This document shows, in pieces, positions 1 to 11,060 of a DNA stretch of 64,000 nucleotides. The stretch lies in assembly GCF_037392515.1 (NCBI RefSeq), contig NC_090291.1, positions 18,999,501-19,063,500 of the forward strand, written 5' to 3'. The number at the start of each line of letters is the position of its first letter. The stretch's first letter is position 1. The DNA comes from Haliotis asinina. Taxonomy: Eukaryota > Mollusca > Gastropoda > Lepetellida > Haliotidae. The position numbers were made by a program, and so were the translations under genes. A model generated the notes under the pieces. It saw only the letters and a program-made list of their open reading frames with translations. It searched no databases and had not been told where the DNA came from.

Positions 1-2330
1 AGGCCCAAAAATGAGGAGGCCGGCATATTTGTCCTGCAAATAGTGTCCACCTTGCATTGCCCTTGAGCCAATGTGACAATTATTTATTACTTCAAGGGTT
101 GTATGTACAGGACATTTTACTTAACTTTCTTATGAGAATGACTTAATAAATGTGAAGCAATTCCAGAACAATGTGATATCATTTGTGGATGTTTCCATGG
201 TTACATGAGGTATATATGCTGGTAAGTGCTTGAGGTGTTGGAATTTTATCAAACCATTGTGATTTTCATCACACTAGAAAAAAACTGTCTGTACATATCT
301 TTTTGTCAATGCCAAAGCCAGTACTGTGAACATAACTGTGTGCCTATCTGTTAGTTTTGTCTTTCTTTGTCTTTTCTTTGTTTTTATTTCTTCGGTTTTG
401 ATATATGTCCCTGATCTGCAACAGATGACTAGATAGTTGGAGCTCAGAGATGGGAACATTGGTCAATCCAGTTTTCAGGTATTTGTAACACTTGGAGATA
501 TTGACAACACAGATGTGTATGGTGTTAGAGAGTCCTGTTGTTCACAATGGTTGGAACAAGGATTCATTGACCTGTTCTGAAGATACTTGGCCCCAAAAGG
601 CTTTTCAGAACGAATCTAGAGACCATGAGCATAATTCCTGTAGAGACTAAACAGATTTTCTTGAGTACGTATCTTCAGGAACAGTTTGCAAGTAGAGTCT
701 GATCGAGTCAATCAAATATGTTGAAGCACAGCGTGGAACTAAAGGTTATTGCTGCTGGAAGTGTTGATTTCAAAAGCTAGAACAATGTAAGTCAGATTGG
801 TTCTTTGTTTTGAACATGATCAATGGCAAAATGAGTGACAAGGAGAAAATGTGTTTCTTGTGATCTGGATCTAAGTCAAGTAAACAGGCTTTTGGATTTA
901 AATGCAGGTAGCAAGTGTATTGATTCAATATTTTGGTTTTGTGACCATTTAATATTTATAGGCACATGCCTTCTTTACAATATTTTATCTTGAGCATTTT
1001 TCTATATCTTAATGGATTCGATGTTGGTGAGTTAGGTGTTGCAGTATTCAAGAGTAAGTTTGTCTGTGCAGGAATTGTCTCAGGTCAACGTCGGTACATT
1101 GATATCACATTATTAAGAATGACCATTACTGGTTTTTGTTTCTGAGGACTTGAAACCTTTATTAAAAAGTTCCTAAGAAATTGTTACCTGTGAAAACTGC
1201 TTCCTTCATTGTCTACCAATTTCTAAATATTTCTATCAAAGATTGTTTGGTTTCATATCAATTAAAGAACTGGTTATGTTTTTATCCTTTTTTGTAATCC
1301 TGAAAAATGATTTCATTATTGTACATTCCAAAACTCTTTTGATGTTGTAAATGTGAATGAATTGTTGTCAGTTTCCAATGAAGCCAAGATCAACTACACT
1401 CAATTGAACACTAGGTGGAATATTTTTGTAATTGCATTTTATCCACTCAGTGAATTGTTTGTGTAATAAAATTTATGTTATATTTGATTCAAAACGCTAT
1501 GAAAACCCGAAGCCCTAAATTGTAATTATATCATGAATCTATTGCAGTTCTTGAGCAAGTTGAATACATTTGAAAGTATGACCTGTTCTGAATTTTTTGG
1601 TTAACACATTTAAATCTTATGGGAATAAAATGGAAGATATTATAAATGATTTAAGTTCAGGATATTATTTCACTAGATGAATTTATTTGTAATATCATAC
1701 AAGGTTTGAAATTTTTTATGTGCTCCATTTCGGTAAATATTTGTTAATAATATGGCGACATGGTTTATTGTTTGGTTTACTGATTTGTTTGTTGAGCATT
1801 TTTAATAAATAGGATTTGGGATAAATAATGATATAAATAAGCAAAATGGTCTGGATGTTGTTAATACTTGATGTGGATTGGTAGGTGATTGAATACAATA
1901 ACATTCCAATTTCATTTTTGTGTAAATATTGTCAATCCAAAATCTGTGTTGACAAAGTGCTGTATTTTCAATTTTAGTCAAACTAGAAGCATTTTGATAT
2001 TTCTCCTTGAAGTGATTTATCATCAGTAGTATTTCTATAAATGTCTGCTTTCTTATTGAGAATTTTTATGAAGTTTATAATGTTTATATTGGCTTATCAG
2101 TAAACCAAACTAACAAATCTGTGGCCAAATAGTTTTCTTATTGATCCTAACTTACGTTGGCAATTCTTGCTAGTGACATGAGCCCAGTTATAAAGGTGAC
2201 TAGAGAATTGCCATTTTGAGAACATTTTCTTTTTAAAATACCACTAATTTCTTAACAATGGGATGTCCAGCATTATGAAACTGGTCAGAACTGAAACATG
2301 TCTCTCATTGCATACTTGAGAGTATTCAAT
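1..2330. other. AT-rich segment without recognisable gene
   Basis: No repeat family, splice-bounded exon or convincing open frame is seen here. An AATAAA hexamer lies on plus at 1465-1470. The low complexity and absence of ORFs would fit a long intron or the 3' untranslated region of a plus-strand gene lying off the left edge, but nothing proves transcription. Confidence 0.4.
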
Positions 2331-2678
2331 GCATGTATCTCTTAAAGAGATTGTCTGTGCTGAATAATTCACACAAAGTGAATCCTGTGTATGTGTTGTG
2401 GAATGTTTTGACACTTGATATGGATATCTTAGATGATAGTGTTCAGCAATTTGTGTTGTGGAATAAGCATATGTTCATTCTAAAAGCAAATACTCAAAAG
2501 TTTTGGAGTAGACAGATCATAAAAAGTTTGTTGGTGACTGTGGCAATGCGATCAGTGTTAACTATATCCCAAAAGAACTTCTTTCATGGCCGTTATCTTC
2601 AGCAATATTTTCAGTATTATGACATCCATCAATATATGTGCATGCACTACTAGGACCTATAATAGTTCTGGGGGCACA

Positions 2679-2830
2679 TGGGTAGCCTAGTAGTCAAAGC
2701 GTTTGCTCATCTTCTCAAAGGCTGGGTTCGATTCCCACATGGGTACAATGTGTGAAGCCCATTTCTGGTATCCCAAACCCTCATATTGCTGGCATACCTC
2801 ATAATTGGCTTATAACAAACTCACCCAGTC
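2679..2830 (+). repeat. tRNA-derived SINE (type A), diverged
   Basis: The head resembles a tRNA gene (a GGTAGCCTAGTAGTCAAAGC A-box-like stretch, then a B-box-like GGTTCGATTCC). It is followed by the family body ACAATGTGTGAAGCCCATTT. The tail is degraded before the usual GCGGCGTAAAACTAAAC end. Confidence 0.8.
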
Positions 2831-2899
2831 ATGCTACAGTTTATGTGGATAGGAATCTGGCTCTAAAGCTTACATTCTTTACTTTTAATTCTCTTGATG

Positions 2900-3020
2900 T
2901 TGATACAGCAGGGCGACAGTAAAGTACCATATCTTGGCATTACTTTGGAGTGAGGCTGGGGTATAGAGCCGCCGATTACCCTCTTATGAGAGGTTCCATC
3001 CTCTAGAACACACAGTTGGT
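2900..3020. repeat. Interspersed repeat fragment
   Basis: The stretch around CAGTAAAGTACCAT to CAGTTGGTCAGAC resembles segments at 3735-3880 and 11340-11540, which also contain CAGTAAAGT and GTGAGGCTGGG-like blocks. It looks like a separate, poorly preserved repeat family; its boundaries are not resolved. Confidence 0.35.
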
Positions 3021-3237
3021 CAGACACGTCCAGGAGTGCATGCATATACATTGTGCAAAGCTTTTGTTATCAGGTATCATGTATTTGCTCTTTTACATAT
3101 CTTGTCAACACATTTTGCTTGAAATAAATTGTGAAAATGGATGGCAGTTTTGTACTATTTCGTCTGAACAACTGGCTCCGATACTAGTTTTCCAGTATCG
3201 TTCGGTGAATGTTTTGAATCAGTGTTCAGAATGAGGG

Positions 3238-3425
3238 ATGGCAGAATAGTTGATAAAAGTCACCTTTAAAACTCGGGTTCGATTCCCTACACGGGTACAA
3301 CGTGTGAAGCCCATTTCTGGTGTTTCTCCTCCTCTCTCTCCTCCCCTCCCAACCCACTTCACCCCAACCCACTTCACCCCCATGCAGTGATATTGCTTGA
3401 AGTTGTGTAAAACTAAACTCACACC
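3238..3425 (+). repeat. tRNA-derived SINE (type A) with CT-rich insertion
   Basis: A B-box-like GGTTCGATTCC and the body ACAACGTGTGAAGCCCATTT are clear. A C/T-rich expansion interrupts the centre at about 3325-3380, and a degraded GTGTAAAACTAAACTCAC tail ends the copy. Confidence 0.75.
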
Positions 3426-3734
3426 AGAATGTTCTCGTATAACCAGGCAAACCACTGAAATCTCCAGCCAATGGAAATGACTCCAGAACGAGAATTTGAA
3501 ACGCATTAACTTTCAATTCATCGAGTTGCACCTACCTGGTACAGTTACTGTCCGGGTAATAAAAGGACAAGGATATCAGGTCTTCCAGGGTGTCCCTTCT
3601 ATCGAGGGAAAAACCCTTTGAAAAGCCTTCATGCTTTCAATTGGCACGGCTCCCACGGCCGAAAGCTATGATTACACGATGCCATTTAGAAAGTGGTCAA
3701 ATGCAACATATGTCATATTTGGGATTACACTGTC

Positions 3735-3885
3735 TCAGTAAAGTACAGATCCCAGCTCTTTTGTTAGGTCCAGTCCATCCGGGATTCGAACCCACACCCT
3801 CAGAGTCTGACATGCGTGTGTTCACCGCAGCCATTTGTAACCATTTATGGTGAAATTTTACTAAACGCGGTGCAAAATCATACAC
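3735..3885 (-). repeat. tRNA-like SINE fragment of another family
   Basis: On minus the stretch carries a GGGTTCGAATCCCGG B-box-like motif, but its flanks do not match the type A or type B SINEs. It is related to fragments near 2920 and 11470. The open frames here on both strands are by-products of the repeat. Confidence 0.4.
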
Positions 3886-4136
3886 TTTCTACCACTGAAA
3901 TGTATTTTAGAATTTCGAATCTGATTTTTGATATTCCAACAGTGACAGCTATACCTTAATATATGACGATCTGGCTCACAGTATTTACTATTTCAGCATT
4001 TTTGGGCCATGTTTTATAAAAGGGATCTTGCCACTGAAACTTAAAATTAAGATGAAAGAAACAGAAATATGTTCCTAAAATGCTAACATCTGATCTAAAT
4101 ATGGAATTATTTGGATGCTCATGTCAACGTCTACAC

Positions 4137-4385
4137 GCAAAGATCTGGGTAAGAATGAGTGCGGCGTAAAACTAAACACACTCTCTCATTCACTCGCTTC
4201 ACCTACTCGTGCTCGTCGTAAGAGGCGACTGACGGACTTCATGCCTTGGTTAACACGTCATCCTATCCCAGTTGGGTAGACTGATGCTCATGATGTTGAT
4301 AACTGGATTGTCTGGTCCAGACTCGATCATTTAGAGACCGAGGCCATATAGTTAAAATATAGAGTGCGGCGTTAAGCAACAAACA
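4137..4385 (+). repeat. Type B SINE, chimeric
   Basis: A short head (AAGATCTGGGTAAGAA) joins directly to a family tail (GTGCGGCGTAAAACTAAAC). A second, nearly complete body then follows (TCGTCGTAAGAGGCGACTGAC to GAGTGCGGCGTTAAGCAAC). This looks like a nested or recombined pair. Confidence 0.75.
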
Positions 4386-4493
4386 GAATCACATCAACAT
4401 CTAAAGGGATTATAACATTATTACAAAAGTATCGATTTCTACTTAATTCATGCATTGTTAGTTGAGAGTACCATACCTGCATTGTAAGTATGT

Positions 4494-4969
4494 TCAGTTA
4501 TTGGCCGAACACCTCTTTGGTGGTGAGTAAATATTCTGATTGTGTGTAAACTCGACAAAGAACGATCGATTTTCTCTGTTGACGGAGGCTCCATTCACAA
4601 CTCCTTGATAAAGACTGTCAGCGATTCCTTTGACGCCAATTCCTGTGTGACATTTCGGTAAAGGATATAAAATCTTTGTTGAGAATGGCCAGCACTCCAC
4701 GGTGCGCCAGCACCCACAAATTGTAGACCACCTGTCTGATGCCTATCCAAACTGAGGTACCTGTGTTTACCGCAAGAGTAAACAAAACACCCTCTACTGG
4801 GCGCAGCTCGTTTTAGATATTGATCTTGTCTCTGCCTCACAAACACGTCACGTTCTGATTTTACTTTATTTTGGTTTCCTCCCAAGAAGATAATGCAGAA
4901 ATACCTTGATAGTTTTTTGAGTGCACTTTGTACTGCATTTGCATTTTGTCTGAGACAGATCGAAGTCAC
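4494..4969 (-). other. Unrecognised open region
   Basis: Two overlapping minus frames stay open for 68 and 124 codons. I see no domain, signal peptide or splice-bounded exon with homologous support. They could be chance frames or part of an old gene; I would not annotate a product. Confidence 0.15.
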
Positions 4970-5118
4970 GAGCTTGACTGGTCGAATTCCTTTCCAACAC
5001 GTAGTAGTACGAGGTAGCTTATATCATTTATCTCATACAAAAATGCCAACTTCAAAGACTATCAAAGGTAAACGTTTGACACCAAATATTACGTTAGAAG
5101 CTAAAGGCTTACACTGGA

Positions 5119-5218
5119 CCACATGGGAACAATATGTGAAGCCCATTTCTGATGTCCCCCGCTGTGACATTGCTGGAATGTTGCTAAAAGCGGCGTAAAA
5201 CCAAACTCGCTTACTTAT
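5119..5218 (+). repeat. Type A SINE, 5'-truncated
   Basis: Only the body and tail remain: GTGAAGCCCATTTCTGATGT, TTGCTGGAATGTTGCTAAAA, then GCGGCGTAAAACCAAACTCG. The tRNA-like head is missing, as expected for incomplete reverse transcription. Confidence 0.85.
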
Positions 5219-5465
5219 AGTGGATGTATGGGGAATTCATGAAAGTGAGTCTATTACCCCAGTGCTCATCTGTGTTGATTTTGCACCACTGACAAGCAAA
5301 TTTGCCAGTTGATGCACCTAGCCCCCTTCCTATTTGCATCATTTTCGTATCATAAGAGAAGATTCTCTACATCGTTCCGGTCCCTGGAAAATAAATGTTA
5401 TTCTGTGAAAGATCAACTACTTGAGAGGAAAGTACTACAAGGTTTGATGTTCTACTAACCCTTGC

Positions 5466-5513
5466 AGCACCCCCACCCCCAACCCCCAACCCCCAACCCC
5501 CAACCCCCAACCC
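5466..5513 (+). repeat. (CCCCCAA)n short tandem repeat
   Basis: About seven copies of a 7-bp unit. It is read on minus as a Gly/Val/Trp-rich string at the end of a spurious 121-codon frame. Confidence 0.9.
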
Positions 5514-5519
5514 CTTCAC

Positions 5520-6837
5520 AGTATATGTTTTTCTGACGGCTTTCAGTTTTCGACCTGGAAAATTTACAAGATATCTTCCTTGAGATTGACATATGCCCCT
5601 CCAATATTTGCGGGAACTCGTCTAATGCTAAAGGGAGATTTCCTCCCTTTGACTGTCCATGGTGTGTATTGGAGGTCGATCTCAGCTTGGATGAGTTCCT
5701 GGTATGGGTCGATGTTCCTTTATTTGTCCCAATAACTCTAGATAAGAACCCATATATCCATAGGTACCGATTTTTCTTGTCTCCAGACACGGTGATGTTG
5801 GGTTGAACCCCAGAAAGCATAACACAGCTTTCTGCACCTTATCCATTACCTTATCCATCAAATATTTCTTTGTAACATGAATTTGTTCTGCGGACCTTTA
5901 AAACAACCTGAGGACAAATACGCCGAAAATGTTGTTAAGATCAGTCGCGTTGCAATATTTTACAATGACGATGTAACAAAGGTCTGGATGTGTACATTTT
6001 ACCTGCACCAATTTCAAAATTGTTTTCAGAGTTAAAATCCACACATGGTATCATGTCTTTAGTAAGGTAGGGACTGATGCCTGCAATGTGCCTAATATCC
6101 ATGCTAAAAGGCTGCTATTTGGGGGTTAGAGGGGATGCAATAGTTACTTATACAGAGGGGATGCTATGTATCTGTACCCCGAACATGAACATTTAAGAAA
6201 AGTGAGATTCGTTTACTAACCACACGATCCATACTTAATAGCCACAACACAATACCGTGGATGTTATTTGCTCGAAAAGATCAGTATGTATTTTATACAC
6301 CTGCTATGTAATGTAGTTGGTCTAGTATCTTATTTGACTGATCTATATATGCATTATACACGCATTGATAACCTTAAGCTTGTCACCGACGTTCTGTTCT
6401 TTAATCCTAACTGTCTCGACGGGTAAGTATTGACAATCTAATTGTCCATCTTTTCTGAACCCGAGGTTTGGCCTTCAGGGAGTCTGAAACTGACACCCGA
6501 CGTCTGCTCAGTTTGTACCATGAACTGCTACACAGTGGAACACAACGAAGTCTGTGAGTCCCATCAGCTTGCATTCAGGGTTGAAGTGGTGGATATCCAA
6601 ATGAAATTTCATTGTTGAGTGGCCAGACATTATACATCACTTCTGAACAGTGATCGCAAGAATCCCAACAGCTGCGATGATAGAGTCGTCGTTGAGATGA
6701 GAAGCTGTCCAAGAGTTGAAGAAGGAAAACCACATTTGGATGAACAACTTATTTCAGTGAGACGTGTTTCGGTGTAGGTTCTAACTGCGTTATCAAGCAA
6801 GTGTTAGAACGTACACCGTGACGTCGCTCTCACAAAA
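5520..6837. other. Featureless intergenic or intronic DNA
   Basis: No convincing exon, RNA gene or repeat is recognised. Stop codons are frequent in all six frames. Confidence 0.4.
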
Positions 6838-7072
6838 AGAAGGAAGATCTGGGTTAGAATTGATCTTCAGTTATCCATGCTTGACGTAAGCGGCGACAAA
6901 CGGGATCGGGTGATCAGGATCGGTGACTTGGTTGACACGTCATTGTGTCTCATTTACGCAGATCGATGCCCGTGTTGTTGATCACTGGCTTGCCTGGTCC
7001 ACACTCGATTATTTACAATGTATATCCGGAATATTGCTGATTGCGTCGTTAAACAGCAAACAAACACACCCG
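6838..7072 (+). repeat. Type B SINE, diverged
   Basis: The copy runs from GATCTGGGTTAGAATTGATC through GACTTGGTTGACACGTCA and GCAGATCGATGCCCGTG to a CGTCGTTAAACAGCAAAC tail. It keeps the full family order but many positions have changed. Confidence 0.85.
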
Positions 7073-7194
7073 ATAATCTATATATGAATGTCTTTTGAAT
7101 TAAAGCGAAAAATCTCACTCTTTGTTATTTCAGGTTGCTACAACAGAGTCAAAGATTCATCGTAATTAATTTGATTATCTCTAGCTTCGGTATC

Positions 7195-7545
7195 CTCCCC
7201 AAAACGCAGACCTCCCAAAACGCAGACCCCTTTAGTGATTACCACCATGGCCCAAGTTATTAGTCTGCATTTTTGGTCTGCGTTTTGGGAGTTCTTCTTA
7301 TTGGGAGGTCTGCGTTATGGGAGGGAACCCTAGCTCCATATGTTAAGAGATTTGGCATTCGGCATCAGTTATTTCAAGCGTTTTAAAATAAACGTCTTGG
7401 CACAAGTTATTAGTGTGCAATTTTGGTCTGCATTTTGGGAGCTCTGCGTTTTGGGAGGTCTGCGTTATGGGAGGGAACCCTAACTCCATGCGTTAAGAGA
7501 TCTGGCATTTGGCATCAGTTATTTCAAGCGTTATTAAATAAACAT
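7195..7545 (+). repeat. Tandem ~170-bp repeat with inverted GGTCTGCGTTTTGGGAG motifs
   Basis: Two head-to-tail units (about 7245-7400 and 7400-7545) share CAAGTTATTAGT, GGTCTGC[GA]TTTTGGGAG, GGAGGGAACCCTA and GGCATCAGTTATTTCAAGCG. Upstream, at 7197-7230, the motif occurs twice in the opposite orientation, so the block can fold on itself. A 61-codon plus frame at 7423-7608 lies inside and is not considered a gene. Confidence 0.75.
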
Positions 7546-7772
7546 AACTACGGTGAGTGTTACTGGACGCGAACCTATTCTGGACGAGTACTGTTGATGG
7601 GAAACTAGCATTTACCTTATGAAATATTAACACAACTAGTAATTACTCAAAATATTACTCAAAAGGCGTCTTCTTTGATAAAGTAAGTAGCTGGACTTTG
7701 TACTTTCAAGACTATTTACGCAGCCGAGTGTACAATGGTCTTGATGACATTGTATGATTTTGTACGACCAGT

Positions 7773-8384
7773 CTAAGTAAACTGAGCCTCAGTACGTTTC
7801 GTTACACTCCACTACTGAGTCTAACAAAACCTTATGGGAGGTTACGTCAGATAACCTTTGATATTGACCAATCAGAACACAGCTTACCAAATCGCGAAAG
7901 TGGACATTCGCACTTACCTTTTGAACTTTTATCCCAAAAAGGTTTCATACCCGAACGATTCCGAATCGTGCGATCGCTTCCGAGTGATGCACACTGCGCA
8001 CGTTACAACCATGACAATGGCGAGTAAACAGTCGCTGAAAATAGTGTTTTTGACAATATTCAACGGTGTCATCTTGCGGAAATATTAGCTAATGGTGTCC
8101 ATGTCAACAGAAACCCCAAAGCATATATACTGCAGGTCAAACAACTGTGTTATATGCGGATTTTTGTTTGTGGAGAGATCTGTGTCAGTGACCTGACTAT
8201 TTTGCAAGTCCCTCCGATCCTTAAGTAGTAGCCTTTGTCTGATTGGTTAAATCTATTTAAGTGTCGCGCGTTTGATTGGCCGGTCATAGGTCGCTCAAAT
8301 GTTACCTGACGTGACCTTCTACTAGGTTTTGTTAGACTCAGTGGTGGAGTGTAGCGATTAGTTGACTTAGACTGCTGTACGACA
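7773..8384. mobile_element. Inverted-repeat (MITE/foldback-like) element, ~610 bp
   Basis: The left arm from about 7773 (GTACGACCAGTCTAAGT) pairs with the reverse complement of the right arm ending near 8384 (GTACAGCAGTCTAAGT). The pairing continues through TACACTCCACTACTGAGTCT and AACAAAACC to GACCAATCAG-like blocks, giving arms of roughly 150 bp. No transposase frame is present, so it is probably non-autonomous. No target duplication was confirmed. Confidence 0.65.
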
Positions 8385-8389
8385 ATGTG

Positions 8390-9270
8390 GAATTTTAATG
8401 ATGTTATGAAGCCATTCCTCATAAAACGACATTTCAAGCTACTTCATGGGCTTTCTTGGCTATGTTTGTTTCAGTGTCTATATGGCAAATTTCCACTAAA
8501 ACCTCTAAACTTTGGTACTTGCCAATGTCAAAATCAAACCCAAATTGTGGAGCTAGGTATTGCGGTCTTGTAAAATGGGACATAAAGTGGCAAATCAAGT
8601 ATTTACAGTAATCTCTCCAAACAACAACCAACCTCCTCCCGGATCCCCCCTCCAAAAAACAAAACACAAAAACACAACAAAGAAAGCAAAAAACAACTGT
8701 AGTTAAACTGAATTTCAATTCCTTGCTTCATAAGAAAATGGTATTTTGCACATGAATTTTAATTGTAAACGTTAATAACACCGTCTTTCTATACTTTATG
8801 TCGAGGTTCAGGCAGCATACCTTAACTGTGGAATCACAGACTGCCCCAGTTTGATGAGGTCGTAAAATGATTCACAATGTATCTGGGTCACTGGTTAAAC
8901 CTGTTATGTGCTTTATTTTCATCGTAGTTCTGTAACGCACAATAGGGTTGATTTACTGATCAGTTCCGTACCAGACCATCTAAGGTTTCCAGCTGCAGAG
9001 CCTCGTTTTTGAGATGTCCACGATTTCCAAGGTTCCGTTGTCAGAGCTGTCTGTACGACAGCTCGCTGTGCGACGTGTGTGCCAGTATTAGAAGGAGCGT
9101 ATTGTTGCAATATACAAGTGCTTAGACGTGTCACATCATACTGATTAATATTCATGTATCCAGTTATATGAATTAGTCAAAATTCTGGACTGGTTATTGC
9201 ACTAAGATGCGCAACAGGACAGAACTCAGTAAACAGGAAACGGGACTGTTCTGTAATCAATGTTGTGACC
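8390..9270. other. No supported feature
   Basis: An A/C-rich stretch at 8650-8700 and AT-rich DNA are seen. The open frames here have no recognisable domains. Confidence 0.35.
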
Positions 9271-9280
9271 TGTGTACAAT

Positions 9281-10115
9281 CACAGGCAAACTGTAGCGCA
9301 AATGGGGTTGTGCAGCACAGAGAATATGACAAGTCTTCATATATGCGAGCGAAGCGAGCTCCTCGCTTCGGATCGAAAAAATATTTTTCATCTCAAAATA
9401 AAATATCCCCACCATCAAAGGTAAACTCCCATTTCCTCACTTGGTTGTGCTCTCACATTTCCTACTTCATGTTTAATAATTACTCACGTGAAATATGTTT
9501 TATTCAACATTTTAAGCGCCACTTGTGGTATTCAGATCGTTCTTCGCCTCCATTACCACTAGCGGCTTCGGGTTGAATGGAGCGACGGAACAAGAATAAA
9601 CAGAAATTGAAAAGAAATACCATACTGCCTAATTTTATCATGAACCTGTTGGAGTTTATTTGTCTCATATGTCGTCGCTATTGTTAGAATTTTCGTAACA
9701 TTTATTCCACAAAAACATTTCTGGCGTAATGGGCAGATGAAGCAGGGGAGGTAACTGTACGTATTCCGTGTGGAATAATACCCTCCTGTTCCTTCACTCC
9801 TTTGATCCGGAAGCGGGAAGGGGCAATGGAGGCGAAGAACGGACTGATTTACCACGAGTTGCACTTAAAATGTTGAATAAAAATATTTCACGTGAGTAAT
9901 TGTTCAACATGGGGTTGGAAATGTGAGAGCACAGCCAAGTGAAGAAATAGGTGTATACTTTTGATGGTGGCGATATTTTATTTTGACATGAAAAATATTT
10001 TTCGAACTGAAGCGAGGAAAGTACGTTGCCAACCTTTGCTCGCTCCGCTCGCATGTAAGAAGACTTGTCATGTTCTCTATGCTGCGCAACTCATTTGCGC
10101 TACAGTTTGCCTGTG
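9281..10115. mobile_element. Foldback DNA transposon, 835 bp, complete copy
   Basis: The ends are exact inverted repeats (CACAGGCAAACTGTAGCGC at 9281 and its complement ending at 10115). The arms extend about 300 bp with moderate divergence around a roughly 230-bp unique centre. GTACAAT occurs on both sides (9274-9280 and 10116-10122) and is a probable 7-bp target duplication. There is no transposase; the small frames across this block are arm sequence. A second, truncated copy lies at 34626-35276. The superfamily is not assigned; long arms and a 7-bp duplication are compatible with a non-autonomous MULE-like or foldback element. Confidence 0.85.
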
Positions 10116-10426
10116 GTACAATAAACTCCAACGAGTTGATTATCAGTTTTCTCCTAGTCCCTCCTTGTTAGTTGTCGATTAAAAACCATCACTCGATATA
10201 TCTTTGTGTTTCATCATTAATTTTGCAATATTCTCAATGACAATGACAATCAGTATGCATTATGTATCCACACCAGCATTGGTAGGACCGAACGCAGTAT
10301 GAGATTCGAGGACGTGGAGTTTATAAACATATCAATATATACACAAAGAAACGTCAACGTCGTAGAACTCATACTTATCCTAAACAGTACAACCACAACT
10401 CCTAGTTTATCACGAGCAGATTGTAG

Positions 10427-10465
10427 TGAGTGAATTTAGTTTTACGCCGCATTCAAAACTGTGCT
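10427..10465 (-). repeat. Type B SINE tail fragment
   Basis: Only the terminal part remains (GAGTGAATTTAGTTTTACGC on plus, the reverse of the family tail). Confidence 0.6.
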
Positions 10466-10870
10466 GTACAAAACTATCATCGAATTGCCGAGGAGCAACA
10501 GCAATATAACACTTGAAATTGAAATTTTACATTATGTCGGCAGTATCATAGTCATATAAACTGTTTATTTAGTTAAAATGTATCTCGACTCTGGCCAGAA
10601 AAATGGTTAGGTATATCACAGGTTTCGAATAAAACCAACCTAATGAAAATAAGACTAAAATAATAGCCAATCGATGAAAATTCATCAGTTAAAGCTGACT
10701 ATACACCATTGTCAAAACGTTTTGGCCATCTCATTGGGGATCAGTGCTTTCTATGATTTCTCGGCCTGAGAAATATTTTGAAAACACACCAAAGTGTATA
10801 TTATTGTTCCACCACGCAATATATAAACTTGAATAGTAATGGATAACGATTATGGATACGCATGTTTATG

Positions 10871-11031
10871 AGAGTGAGTAAGTTTTATTTTACGCTACTT
10901 CTAGCAATTTTACAACAATATCATAAAAAAAAGTATACCAGAATGTCTTCACAGATTATACCTATCTCGGGAATCGAACCCAGGTCTTCAGTGTGGCGAG
11001 CGACGCTTTAACCACTCGGCTAGCCCACAGT
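10871..11031 (-). repeat. Type A SINE, minus orientation, just 3' of gene A
   Basis: Reading on minus gives a tRNA-like head (GGGTTCGATTCCCGAGATAG), a diverged body and a tail ending in AAAATAAAACTTACTCACTC. It lies 30 bp beyond the gene A stop codon, so it probably sits in the 3' untranslated region. Its tail contains an AATAAA on the gene's strand. Confidence 0.8.
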
Positions 11032-11060
11032 TGCACGCATCCAAACTGCCATCTGCATTG

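Noticed and set aside
2679..2770. Possible tRNA gene
   Set aside because: The tRNA-like head lacks a foldable acceptor stem and continues into the SINE body; the same holds for the other type A heads.
3219..3531. Two minus frames with GRGGERGGE-type strings
   Set aside because: They overlap a SINE with a CT-rich expansion.
9265..10182. Several 70-100 codon frames on both strands
   Set aside because: They lie in the inverted arms of the foldback element and mirror each other.
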